From NCBI GenBank assembly GCA_963674455.1, contig CAVMBE010000021.1:62001-126000 (forward strand): 64,000 nt of DNA. The letters run 5' to 3'. Source of the DNA: Lecanosticta acicola (lineage: Eukaryota; Ascomycota; Dothideomycetes; Mycosphaerellales; Mycosphaerellaceae). Both the position numbers and the translations under genes were made by a program. This document shows, in pieces, positions 32,017 to 42,202 of this stretch. The stretch's first letter is position 1. Every line of letters starts with the position of its first letter. The notes beneath the pieces were generated by a model that saw only the letters and a list, made by a program, of their open reading frames with translations, ran no database searches and was not told the DNA's origin.

Positions 32017-32256
32017 ATGCGCATAGACTGTCCAGGGCAATGCAAAGCCAAGCAAGGAACCTGCGGCGTACTCTACTTCCTTGGCGACGTACGGCTCAGC
32101 GGCCGCGAATGTGACTTTTTGCGTTTGGGTGATAGGTTTTTGTCCATGGGTTGTGCACTGCGTCGTTGCAACTGGGTATCGGAGTCAGGTCAGCTGGCTC
32201 GAGGGTCTTTGCGAAGCCCTCGGATTGTTGTACTCTCCAATACCAGACCCGAATAG
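32017..32256 (+). pseudogene. Truncated third member of the small Cys-rich family
   Basis: This ORF of 79 codons starts like the two intact small cysteine-rich proteins downstream. CKAKQGTCGVLYFLGDVRLS then GREC corresponds to CKARVGVCAVEVYGQRADLY then GRGC. After about 40 residues the similarity stops, and no matching second exon follows. It is either a truncated copy or a diverged gene whose 3' exon I cannot see. Confidence 0.5.
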
Positions 32257-32556
32257 TAACCCAAGCACACCTAGACAATGAAACATAGCAGGTAGAACAT
32301 GCAGGTTTGGAAGGTTGCTTATTGTCAGGAAATGGGCTCCGGTGAGTCGTGTAAGGGGATACCTGCAGGACAAGAAGAGGCAGCATCCCGACGGGAGCCA
32401 CCATATATGCAAAACAGGACGCGTCCCTTTGACACGAGTTGGTTCTCAATCTCGGCCAGTCGCCTCTCAGCCAGATCGACCTCACGGACGTCCAGTGACA
32501 ACAGCACAACTCTAGTGCAAAGTCTCCAGCCACAAACCAGCTATCCTGACGCGAGT

Positions 32557-32948
32557 ATGGGCAACACTGTTAGTACAACTTGCCAGTTGCAACATGAAAA
32601 GTGCGGAGTAGTAGTGAACGGAACTTGGGCGGCCCTATACGACAGCGACTGCCGGCAGATCAACGATACTCCGATCGATCCGGTGACCAACACCGCTGTT
32701 CTCAGTCATGCAGGGTTGCCGCATATCGTGAGAATCCAGATCGACGGCTATCGCGATGGAATTCTCGCGAACGAGCCTCAAGGCAGTAAGTAATACCAAC
32801 CTCTTCCTCGCTCTGCACTTTTGCTGACACACAGATCACCTTAGATGTATCGTATTCGAACCAGATGTTGGCATTGCCGGGGGAATGTGAGATTTGCCTT
32901 GGTGTCAATGATTGTTGTTGGGTGTATTTCGATGAACTGCGCTGCTAA
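32557..32948 (+). CDS. Small cysteine-rich protein, tandem copy A
   Basis: Two exons, 32557-32785 and 32845-32948, with a 59-bp phase-1 intron (GTAAGT donor, TTAG acceptor). The product is 110 aa with eight or nine cysteines. Segments in order are MGNTVSTTCQLQHEKCG, WAALYDSDCRQIND, VLSHAGLPHIVRIQIDG, and in exon 2 LALPGECEICLG and CCWVYFDELRC. The ATG follows GCGAGT, the same context as in copy B. No signal peptide is visible, so secretion by the standard route is not supported unless an upstream exon was missed. The conserved intron phase, position and length with copy B support the model. Function unknown. Confidence 0.68.
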
Positions 32949-33278
32949 GGGATGGAGTAGGAATCAGGCCGCATAGTGGAGGAGATTCAATCGGCCGCCA
33001 TCCATCCTGATAGCGCTGCAAGGTGGTGGTTCCGGTATGATTGCCGGAAAGAGCTTGTAGTAGACCCAGGAACAGGTTTTCTGTGGGTGCAAGTCCGTAC
33101 AACCAGTCTTTCCATACCACATGCGATCTGTCAAGAGACTGTGTAGCTGCAACCATATGTCAGTCGGAGAACAATAGCAAACAAATTGCAGATTTCTTAT
33201 TGGGACTCCCGTGTGTCTCTCGTCATGGTCTTTCCACTCGATCCGCATTCGCATTTGCAATCATTTCCTCTTGCCAGT

Positions 33279-33652
33279 ATGGGCACGCCAATGTCGAAAT
33301 GCAAAGCTCGCGTTGGGGTCTGCGCGGTGGAGGTATACGGCCAGAGAGCAGACCTTTACGGCCGAGGTTGCACGTGGATGGCGTACGGTCTGATTGACGA
33401 GCAAACTCATGAAGCCACGATCCATTCCAGTCTGCCATGGGATGTGATGATCGATGAACTGAAAGATACCGGCGATGGAGAGGCGAGAGGAGGTAAGACA
33501 TTTCGATCCATGTAATTCAAAGTATTCCCTACTTACATGGACCTCTGACAGTGGTTAAATATGCGGATCAGCAGGAGGTTTTGCCGGGCAAGTGTTGGGA
33601 AGATGCGCACATGGACTACTGCTGGGTGACATTCAACGATCCCGCTTGCTAG
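33279..33652 (+). CDS. Small cysteine-rich protein, tandem copy B
   Basis: Two exons, 33279-33492 and 33552-33652, with a 59-bp phase-1 intron (GTAAGA donor, GACAG acceptor). The product is 104 aa. It parallels copy A block by block: MGTPMSKCKARVGVCAVEVY, DLYGRGCTWMAYGLID, IHSSLPWDVMIDELKD, and in exon 2 KYADQQEVLPGKCWED and YCWVTFNDPAC. Copy A and copy B share cysteine positions, the LPG-[KE]-C motif and a C-terminal C-W-V-x-F block ending in Cys. No signal peptide is visible. It is a lineage-specific family as far as I can tell; I recognise no domain. Confidence 0.68.
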
Positions 33653-35752
33653 ATAGAGATCTTGGTCAGACACGAGTGTCGAGAGATTGAGGTTGGGCTA
33701 GAAGGGACATTTGTATGAGACTTACAGTGGCGGCTGGACAATGTCCAAGAGATTGATGTGTCTGTTGACAACATGCTTAGCAGCTTCTGCGAGTTCGTCA
33801 TCTCAGGAGGTGTCGCGTGTATCCACTCTTCATTTTTACGAGTACACATAGCGACTCGAATGATTTTAGTCGTATACAAATGCGCTCTCTGCGAATTTCG
33901 GAGGCGAAGTGAAGTTGGCAAGGTGGAAGTGAAGGTGAAGTACAGGGGGTAAAGGTTACTAAGCGTTTATGGCCTCAGGCAGCCAAGGATCGTGAAACAA
34001 CAATATATCAAGACCTATCGAGAGAAGAATGCTGCCGACCCGATTCCTCATGCTACCGCTGCATCCCGCAATATCGGCTCTCGCATTCCTCTCACTATCA
34101 AGTTAGTCTCGATCAAGCAAGCGATTGAAAGAGCGACTGAATATCGGAAAGTTAATGACATAAGAGTGCATTGGCTTAGGAAAGAGGTTATCGACTAGAG
34201 TGTCTACACAGTGATGCTGTAGGACCGTCGAATGTGGTAGGCAATCTAGAATCCTATGTTTGAAGGGGTGGACAAAGGGAATAACTTAACGAAAGACGAA
34301 CAGGAAGCTTCTAACGGACGACCAAAGCTTTGTTGCCGACGGGCTCACTTCGGCTATTTCACATAACAAACGCAACGAGCAGTCCGGGCGGGCATTCGTG
34401 GTTCTTAAGGCGTATTCTGATCCTTCCTTTCGACTTACTAACGCAACAAGCAGTCCGTGCGGGTATTCGCAGGTTTCAAGGCGTATTCCGATCCTTCCTT
34501 AAGACTTACCAAAAACAATAACAAACCACTTGAAAGAGCCTTTTTTTACCTTACCTTGATTGCGGCAGTCACTCCAGTCATCGTTCTAGCATTCCAGGCA
34601 AAACCTTCAAGAAGCTCGAAGCACTCACGCGGTTTTGAAGAAGAAGAAAGACACCGGAATCGAAATCCAGCCCAGCCCAGAAATCCAGACTCCGGAAAAG
34701 CTTTCGCAAAGAACTTCTCGACTGTGCAAAAGAAGGGTGGACTTCTCTAAAAAACGATACGAATTCGAAAAGAAAAGAGAGCCATATTCAGAAAAACCCC
34801 TGGCTCCTCGTAGTAATTGACCCACAGATGATTCTGCCAGAAACCGCGGACAGTAGCGGACTCTCCAGCATAGCCGTGTTCGCCTGTGCTTCCCGGGGGG
34901 AACGTCCGACTCGTTATCCATTCATTCCGGCTTTTAATAACTAGCTAACAGACATCGTTTCCACACTTCCATCTTCCGCCCTCCGGGAGACAAGACGAGA
35001 CGTAAGAGTCCGGGGTGATCTGTCTGCTGTCGAATCAGGCTGTATTCCGAATCAGTCAGTCGGTGATCGAAATCTCGTCATGGGTTGTTGGACTTACTGC
35101 TCTCTCGTCAACAACGCATTGGAGCCCACGCGGCAGCTTTCTTGGTATCGTCAACAGACGAGTGAGTATAGCTGCGGATCTCCCGACAGGAGCGCAGGGT
35201 CCGCTGCATTCATCATGATCGACTGCGAATTTTTAAGTTGACAGCAATCCCCGTCAGCTTTTCTCGGCAAGTCTACCTTCTTTTCCCTTCACTTTCCTTT
35301 CAATCTTAACCCCCCGTCCGGGTAACCCGCTGTCTGTCATTTCCTTCGAAGAAAGGTGCCCTTTTGCTTGATTTTTCTTCTCCCGCTCGTAGCCGCATGC
35401 ACATGCTTTGACCGGCTCTCGCAAAGCCAACAGATGTGGTGAAGATATCGGTGTCTGCTTTGCAGCGCCGATAGTTACCTGCAAGAACTCGTTCTGAAAG
35501 CGTACTATGCTGTACTGAACAGCCAGAGGCGAATAGACTGAATAATAACCAATGGTAGATGGACTATGCCCATGTTAGAGGTAATCAGCGAGTGAAGTCG
35601 TCCTCCATCTCCTGAAACGGAAGCCTCCGCTGAAACGTCGATACAGCATCGCGCGGAGAACGCGCGAGGATACTCAGCAAATCGCGTGGCCCAACGCATA
35701 TGGCGCCGTGGTTCTCTGCAGAACATCGAAATTCTCTCGTGCTAATAACTCA
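33653..35752. other. Gene-poor 2.1-kb stretch
   Basis: Only short ORFs on both strands, none with family features. It includes the 71-bp tandem duplication listed separately. Purine-rich stretches near 34620-34790 give artefactual Lys/Glu-rich ORFs. It could contain old transposon debris. Confidence 0.45.
34369..34510. repeat. 71-bp tandem duplication, two diverged copies
   Basis: The unit AACGCAACGAGCAGTCCG... at 34369 recurs at 34440 as AACGCAACAAGCAGTCCG..., and both run to CTTCCTT...GACTTAC. The copies differ at several positions, many of them C/T or G/A transitions. The duplication is old enough to have diverged. Confidence 0.85.
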
Positions 35753-36982
35753 TCAATGTCCCACCATCTTCGCACTAGCCTCATTATGCCGATTCCCCAC
35801 AGGCTTCGCCTTATCAATCACAGCCCTCATCTCCCTCTGCTCCTCCGCCGTAAGATCCACGCCCCTGGAGCCCCAATTGTCCGCCAAGCGCTGCGGCTTC
35901 GTGGTGCCCGCAATGGCAATCATGCCCTGCGAGGCGACCCACGCCAGGGCAATCTGCGGCAGCGTGCAGCCCTTGCGCGTGGCGAGCGTCTTGACCTCCT
36001 CCACGATGGCCTTGTTCTTGTAGAAATTCTCGCCTTGGAATTTCGGGATCGTGCGGCGGAAGTCGTCCGACGCGAATTCTTCGGGGGAGTTGTAGTCGAA
36101 GTTGTCGACGAGCCAGCCGTGGCCTAGCGGGCTGTAGGCGACGAAGGCGACGTGCAGTTCGCGGGCCGTGTCCAGGAGGCCGTCTGTTTCGTGGACCGTC
36201 TCGAAGGCGGAATATTCCGCTTGCACGGCGTCGATCTTGGCGACTGTAGAGGGAGAAGGAGAGAAGAGGTGTTAGCGATCTGATCTGTATACTCAGTACG
36301 AGTACGCATTTCCTGGGTACTTACTCGAATTGGCCTTGCGCAGAGTCTTGGCCGAGCACTCGGAGAGACCAATGTACTTCGTCTTCCCGGCCTTGCGAAT
36401 CTCATCCAGAGCCGGAATGGACTCCTCAAGCGGCGTGTCTGTTCACACCGAGATCAGTCAGCATCCCACTTCCTTCCCACCAAAAACCCAAGCCCGGAAT
36501 GATGGTGGTCCAACTCACTCGGATCAATACGATGCAAGTAATACAGATCCGGCGCGAACCCGAGCCGCTCAATCGTCCCCTCGATATACGCCGTGATATG
36601 CGCCGCGGAATTCGTGATGCCCCGTTTGGAAGCGTCCTCGTTGAAGCAGTCGAAGCCACACTTGGACGCGATGAAGATCTGGTCCCGCACGTTGTGCTTG
36701 CGGATGAAGTCGCCGAGGAGCTTTTCGTTGAGGCCGGCTTTGTAGACGACCTGGGAAGGAAGAAAGAAAGAATCTGGCTCAGTCTGGGCTCTTTTCCGGT
36801 TAGAGGGACTATATTGTACTCACAGCGGTGTCCCAGAAGGTACATCCCAACTCAATAGCCTTGAGAAGCACAGGCTCCGCTTGCTCGTACGTGAGGCTGT
36901 GACCGTACCCGAAGCTGATGCCCATGCAACCCAGGCCAGGCGTGGGGACTTGAATGTCCGCGAAAGGAAGTGTCTTGACCAT
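35753..36982 (-). CDS. Aldo-keto reductase
   Basis: Four exons, 36982-36824, 36750-36519, 36438-36325 and 36243-35753, with introns of 73, 80 and 81 bp. The product is 331 aa and belongs to the NADPH-dependent aldo-keto reductases (yakC / pyridoxal-reductase-like branch). The start is MVKTLPFADIQVPTPGLGCM. Tetrad residues are the Asp in FWDTA with Tyr in VVY, the Lys in FIASKCGF, and the His in LYYLHRID. PLEESIPALDEIRKAGKTKY then GLSECSAKTLRKANS follows. The nucleotide-binding end has IAIAGTTKPQRLADNWGS. All exon joins keep frame and use GTRAGT-type donors. It probably reduces aldehydes or ketones in the cytosol; the substrate is unknown. An array of four CACGTGA boxes lies about 390 bp upstream. 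Confidence 0.85.
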
Positions 36983-37366
36983 CTTGACGGCTAGCTGCTG
37001 GAGGCGAGAAAAAGATTGTCTGATTGTCTGATTGTGTGGTTATTTGTTCGATAAGAGGAAATCGAGCAGACAGACAGAAAGATACGTGAAAAAAAAAAAG
37101 GTTCCTTCTTATACCTCCTACCAGCAAGTTACTTCGCCCTTCCCATGGAACTGGTATGAGGTAATTGAGGCGGGCGGCCTTTACGGTCTTTGGTGGAATT
37201 TTGACCTTCGGACGTCTTCGCAGATAATGTCCGCTTTCCGGTCCGTTGGACAAGATGGGAGTTGGACACGTCGTGCGGGTCTACCCGCGGGCTCAGAGGG
37301 CAGGTCCCGTCGGCTCCCTACACGGCCGCGTTCCGAAGTTTCGCCTCGGCCGACGGCCCCTACTTT

Positions 37367-37413
37367 TCACGTGATGCACGTGAGAGAACTGCACGTGACC
37401 AATATGCACGTGA
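37367..37413. promoter_or_regulatory. Array of four CACGTGA E-boxes
   Basis: Four CACGTG hexamers at 37368, 37377, 37392 and 37407, each followed by A (CACGTGA). The last three have G before them, and the last two gaps are both 15 bp. CACGTG is the core site of bHLH factors such as Cbf1- or SREBP-type proteins. The array lies about 390-430 bp upstream of the aldo-keto reductase start, and no other gene start is nearer. Confidence 0.6.
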
Positions 37414-38970
37414 CAGGCTGCACGCAAGGAAAACACGAGGCCGCGAAGCATTATACGATACCGAGATCCATTCCCCTACGATTTCTAGTATGACGTATAG
37501 TGAAAAAACCTAGAGACTCGTCCGAGGAATACGGTGCTTAAGCGATATGTCTCGGGAATGGAACGCAGGACAATTTGTCTCCAACACGAACGGTACAATT
37601 CTCGTGGGGTACGTACCTTATCGCTGTCCACAGTCCGGTCTCGTCGACAGGTTTTTCCACTCTCGACTCGCGCGGAGGAGCGTTCGACCCCAAAATTTGT
37701 GGTCGCCGAATGCTAAATCAAGACCACCTGCCAAACAAATCAAGCACGGCCTTCAGGCCGTCAAGGGGATACCTTCTTCATCCTTCGGCCCTGCCATGAT
37801 GTTGTTTGTGCCTTGTAGTGCTTCCCAATATTACTTTGGCACCCTAGTCGAAGGTGCTGTGCTGGGCCGCGCGGCTCGCGTCGTTCAATTGTTGGCGTCC
37901 AGGCGTACAAAGGGACAGGACGTCTTTGGTGTCGTGTGGAAACGGCAGCAGGCTTGACGGGACGCGGCAATGGATCTGTAGTAACCTCTCTGGTGGGACC
38001 GTCACTAAGGTATGAGGAGCTTGCGCGCGCGTGAGAGATGCAGATGCAGCAAGGGAAGTGAGGTTTTGTTTGAAGTGAAGTTGGGATTCCCATGCGGGAT
38101 GAAGGCCATACAAAGCTTCCATTTCCATATCGTTCGGCTGGCGAATACAGGCGATTCTCAACATCCCCCGCGTCTCGCTGCCACCATGACATGACCCTCC
38201 TGTCAAATTGGCAAACGCTCCAGCTCAGCGCCGCCGACGAGATCGAAGCGCAGATCCGTAAGAGTCGAAAGCAGTCGTCGCGGACAGGTCGAGCGCTCTC
38301 AAGCGGAGGAGACCGGCGACTGTCCGGACTCCTAGGCTCGCGAGACCTCAACCTCACGCTGCATGTTGTTTTGCCCGCTGTTGTTGAAGCTTTTTGATTC
38401 TTGCTTTCAACCAACCTTCTCTCGGGGTCCTGCTTGGCTCTGGCCGACGCGTCCTTCTGTGCTTTCGCCGTGTCCTCCTGTGCTTTTTGGAGCCGCGTCC
38501 TCCTGTGATGTGAGCTCTGGCAGAGGAAAGATTGCGTTGTCGAATCGAAGTATAGCGTTAGAAGGGAATCCTAATATCCTAGACAGAAATCCGAGAAGAG
38601 GCTATAGCGTAGAAAGAAAGACGTAAGATACCCGTATACCTTACCGTATAGGTTCCCTAATCGTGTATAAGCTGCTACTTACTGCTGCAGCAAGGAAAGG
38701 TCTCGTAGGGTCCTTTTAAAGGCCAGCCGGAGCACCCTCCGTCCGTAGTGATTGCTTTTTGAACTACAAGGTAGGCAGCAAGCCGGTCTGAGGGACAAGG
38801 GTCATCGAGAGAGACAAGGATTCCAAAGAATTTCCCAACTTTCCATTCTCTGTTTTTATTTCATATATTCATGCAGGGTCAGAGATATAGAGCTCTTCCA
38901 TACCTTCTTCCCTCCCAACGCTATCGTTACTACTCAGGTTCAGAGCAGCTTCATTGTCCGCTTTGCAAGT
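37414..38970. other. Gene-poor stretch with RIP-like relic
   Basis: 1.56 kb without a recognised gene. A minus ORF at 37761-38414 (217 codons) has no family features. The part at about 38530-38720 is rich in TA with few TG or CA dinucleotides, which resembles the RIP-mutated transposon at 56-61 kb and may be a short relic. Confidence 0.4.
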
Positions 38971-40044
38971 CTAGTTGACCAAGACATATCGGTAGCGAGG
39001 CTTGCCATCGTTGAAGTCAATAGCCACCTGGTTGGCCTCCTTCATCGGTCTCTCCTGGATCCACGGCTGAATCTTCGAGTCAGCTGCAATCTTGAGCATC
39101 TCGTTGATCTCGTCGGGAGATCCAATCGCGCTGCCTCCAACCTTGATACCGTTGGGGATGAGAGTGAAGGCGTTGATAGGAGGAAGGTTGCCGCCGTCCG
39201 GGGCGCCGACCTGGATGAAGGTGCCCTTGGTCTTGAGCATCATCAGGTAGTCGGTCAAAGGCATCTTCTCCGAGCTGACGGTGCAGACGATCAGATCCAG
39301 GCTGCGGCGGTGCTTGGTGGCGAAGTCCTCGTCTTCGTCCGTGGCGATGTACTCATCCGCGCCCAACTTCAGAGCATCCGCTCGCTTGTCGCTCTTTCTT
39401 GAAATGCCGACGACCTTGTCCGCGCCGAGGGCCTTGGCGAAGAGAAGTCCAAAGTGACCCAGTCCACCAACGCCTACGATGCCAACCGTCTTGCCCGGGC
39501 CAGCACCGTAGTTCTTCAGCGGGGAGAAGACTGTGATACCTCCACAGAGCATAGGCGCAGCTTCCGCCGAACTCAAGCCCTCGGGAATCTTGAACACGAA
39601 TCTCCCGTTGGTCCGGTTGTAATTGGCATAACCACCATAGGACTTTCCCTCATCCTTCGGATAGACACTTCCATAAGTGTTGATGCTCTCCCTCGCGCAG
39701 TGGTTCTCCAGCCCCGAAGAGCAATCCGGACAATCCTTCTGCAGACAGCTGCGAGCCTGGGCACCGACGCCGACACGGTCGCCGACTTTGACGTGTTTCA
39801 CGTTCGAGCCAACCTTGACTGCCTTGCCGACGATTTCGTGGCCGACCACACACGGGTACGGAGTGGGGAACCAGCCGGAAGAGAGAGTGTGGATGTCGGA
39901 GCCGCAGACACCACAGTGGGAGATCTCGATGTCGACGTCGTCTTCCTGCCATTTCTTGGGCTCGAATTCGCCCCAGGTCATGTTGCCCTTGGCGGAGGAG
40001 GGGTCCTTGCCGAGCCAGCCTTCGAATTTGTAGTCGGTGGCCAT
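38971..40044 (-). CDS. NADP-dependent zinc alcohol dehydrogenase (ADH6/cinnamyl type)
   Basis: 357 aa, intronless. It is a medium-chain zinc dehydrogenase of the cinnamyl-alcohol/ADH6-ADH7 type, which reduces aldehydes with NADPH. Catalytic zinc ligands are Cys47 (HCGVCGSD) and His69-Glu70 (VVGHE), with a third Cys later (MLCGGIT). Structural zinc cysteines are 100, 105, 108 and 116 (SCLQKDCPDCSSGLENHC). The Rossmann motif is VGIVGVGGLGH, and the basic SRKSDKR after the second strand suggests NADP preference. It ends RYRYVLVN, typical of the group. It is complete and probably cytosolic. Broad aldehyde detoxification is the likely role; the natural substrate is unknown. Confidence 0.88.
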   Translation of the reverse strand: MATDYKFEGWLGKDPSSAKGNMTWGEFEPKKWQEDDVDIEISHCGVCGSDIHTLSSGWFPTPYPCVVGHEIVGKAVKVGSNVKHVKVGDRVGVGAQARSCLQKDCPDCSSGLENHCARESINTYGSVYPKDEGKSYGGYANYNRTNGRFVFKIPEGLSSAEAAPMLCGGITVFSPLKNYGAGPGKTVGIVGVGGLGHFGLLFAKALGADKVVGISRKSDKRADALKLGADEYIATDEDEDFATKHRRSLDLIVCTVSSEKMPLTDYLMMLKTKGTFIQVGAPDGGNLPPINAFTLIPNGIKVGGSAIGSPDEINEMLKIAADSKIQPWIQERPMKEANQVAIDFNDGKPRYRYVLVN

Positions 40045-41350
40045 GGTGGAGATGTTGCTGTTGTTGTGACTGTGGGATGAGTGAGATTGGATGTTGATGT
40101 CGAGTCGGTGTGGGGGGTATCTGAGGAAGTGGAGAGACGAGGTGTCAATAGACTTTTATTCACGGCAAGAGCAGTCCGCCGTCCGTTGAGAGGCAATTGC
40201 GTCAACAGGGTGCTGCTGCGTTTCACGCGTGGGCAGTGACGTTTTGCACACGACGGCCGTGGAGAAAGCAAGTGCATGATCTGCCCGAATTCATGAGAAC
40301 AGAGAAGGTGGTGGTGTAACTTTGACGCTTTCCTGTTCCGTGTGTTGAGTCGTGTGGTAAGGGGAAACTGTTCGGCACATGTGCAGTGAGAGATCTTTCG
40401 TCATCATGCGGTCGCGCGCGGCCATTATTCCAGGCGCGACACTTCACCCTTTCATGACTGCTCTCCAGGAACATCAACATCAATACATGTACTATGTACG
40501 CGTGCTCGCCATCGACGGCAGTATGAGGAGTCTCGACAGAAGCAGCTGACACACTGGTTCCAGACCGTCCGATGTGCTTATAGGGAAGATCAGTCGCCAA
40601 CCGATATTGCTTGCGAGACGCGTGATGATTGATGATGATGATGATATGCACCGCGATGTTCGGTGAGCCTTTTAGTAGATGGTTTACCGTCCACGACAGT
40701 ACCCATGAATTTTTCCTCAATAGAGCAAGCTCGCAACCGAAGTGCAGAAGCAAGCAGCATCGACTCCGACTTGCCGTCGGCAAGTTGTCGAGAATCGGTG
40801 ATAGCAGGTACGGCGACACTCGACGGTATCGCGAGACGAGGCGTCGGTGAGCGTGCTCCTCCTCATCAGGTTATCATCATCACTCGCTCGGATGCTGTCA
40901 GCTGGGAGAGTGCAGTGCAGATGGGGTGGATCAAGCACAGAAGGGGTGTCGCACGGGGTGGATCCAGGTGCATGCCACGTTTTGCGCCGCACCGGGCACG
41001 TTGCACGATGGGATGGTGGGATGAGTAGGTCAAGGATGGGATGCGTGTAAGACGACGAGTGTACCTGACAGTGATTGAGTGAGTGAGTGAGTGCCGTGAG
41101 TGTAGTAAGAATAGTCATGCAATGGAGAAAAATGGAATGCCCGGCGGCGAGGAAGATGGAGACCGGGAGGCCGGAAGCTGGCAAGATCCGAGATGACGCA
41201 TGAGGGCACCGTCGGCATCGGCGTTTGCGCGCTCCGGTACCCGCCCCGGTGATCCGACTTGCACAGTGGGGCCAAGGCTTGGCGTGCACATGGAGGGGGA
41301 CATGCACATGGAGTACACATGGCATCGCGCACAACGCAGAAGTCGCGTTG
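40045..41350. other. Intergenic between ADH and the HET microsatellite field
   Basis: 1.3 kb with no recognised gene. Overlapping ORFs on both strands are Cys/Pro/His-rich and low in complexity, and look like chance in GC-rich DNA. A short (GAT)n tract is near 40628. Confidence 0.5.
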
Positions 41351-42111
41351 CACAGCACAGCACAGCACAGCGCGTCCACGGTGTCTGTCGGGTCGGCCGG
41401 GGCAGCAGCGAGAGCGGGCGGTCAGCACAGCAGCAAGGCACAAGGAAGCTGGCAAGGACCGTTCTGCCTCGCCATCTCCGCCCGACCCTTCCTGCCCTGT
41501 CGCGAGGCACGCAGGGAATGTCGCCAGGAATGTCGCCAGGAATATCGCCCATCTCTCCCTAGCACCACTACTAGGTAAGTCACTTTCTTCTCGGAGTCTC
41601 TCACGCGAGATGAGATGAGATGAGATGGGCGTCAGCGCCAGCGACGGGACACCGATAGCACTCGGATCCGAGCACGTGCAGTGCAGTGCGGTGCGGTGCA
41701 GTGCAGTGCAGTGCAGGTGTCGCAGCCCCGTCGCACAGCACAAGCGCGCGAGAAGCAATCATTAGTCAGATGGGATGGTGTGCACGGCGATGAGATATGA
41801 TGGGTGCGGTACGGTGCGGTGCGGTGCGGTGCGGTAGGAAGGGAGGGAGAATGGATGCCTGCCTGCCTGCCTGCCTGCTTGCTTGCTTCCTTCCTTCCTT
41901 GCTGGCTTGCTGCTGCTTCTCGCCTGCTCCAGTCCGTCCTCGTCCACACTACCTTCTACCTTACTACTGCACCCGCCGCCACGTAGTCCCTCTCTCGCTC
42001 CTGCAGTCTAGTCCAGCCCACCTGCTCCAATAATCCAATCCCCATTCGCGCGGGCATTGGCACTGGCACTGGCACTGGCACTTCCACTCGCACTCGCACT
42101 CGCACTGGCAC
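41351..42111. repeat. Cluster of GC-rich microsatellites upstream of the HET gene
   Basis: Several distinct simple repeats occur within 760 bp: CACAG units at 41351-41371, GAGAT units near 41607-41628, GTGCA/GTGCG units at 41677-41716, and GGTGC units at 41804-41835. A tetranucleotide run then changes from TGCC to TGCT to TTCC (41856-41902), and GGCACT/CGCACT hexamers lie at 42056-42111. The gene starts at 42203, so this is probably its promoter and 5' UTR. Confidence 0.85.
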
Positions 42112-42202
42112 AAGATCAGAGCATCTCAGCAACTCCCGTCCGGCCCTGGCGTGGTGACGACGAATCGATTCATCCGAAAGAGGTACCTTACCTTACATTA
42201 TC

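Noticed and set aside
32299..32556. N-terminal extension of small Cys-rich copy A
   Set aside because: The upstream frame is open but has no counterpart in copy B; the shared AGTATGGGC context supports the start at 32557.
37761..38414. 217-codon minus ORF
   Set aside because: Arg/Ser/Pro-rich, no family features, runs through a gene-poor stretch; probably chance.
40717..41758. Overlapping minus ORFs rich in Cys, His and Pro
   Set aside because: They overlap each other in different frames over GC-rich simple repeats; they could mimic a small Cys-rich protein but have no consistent structure.
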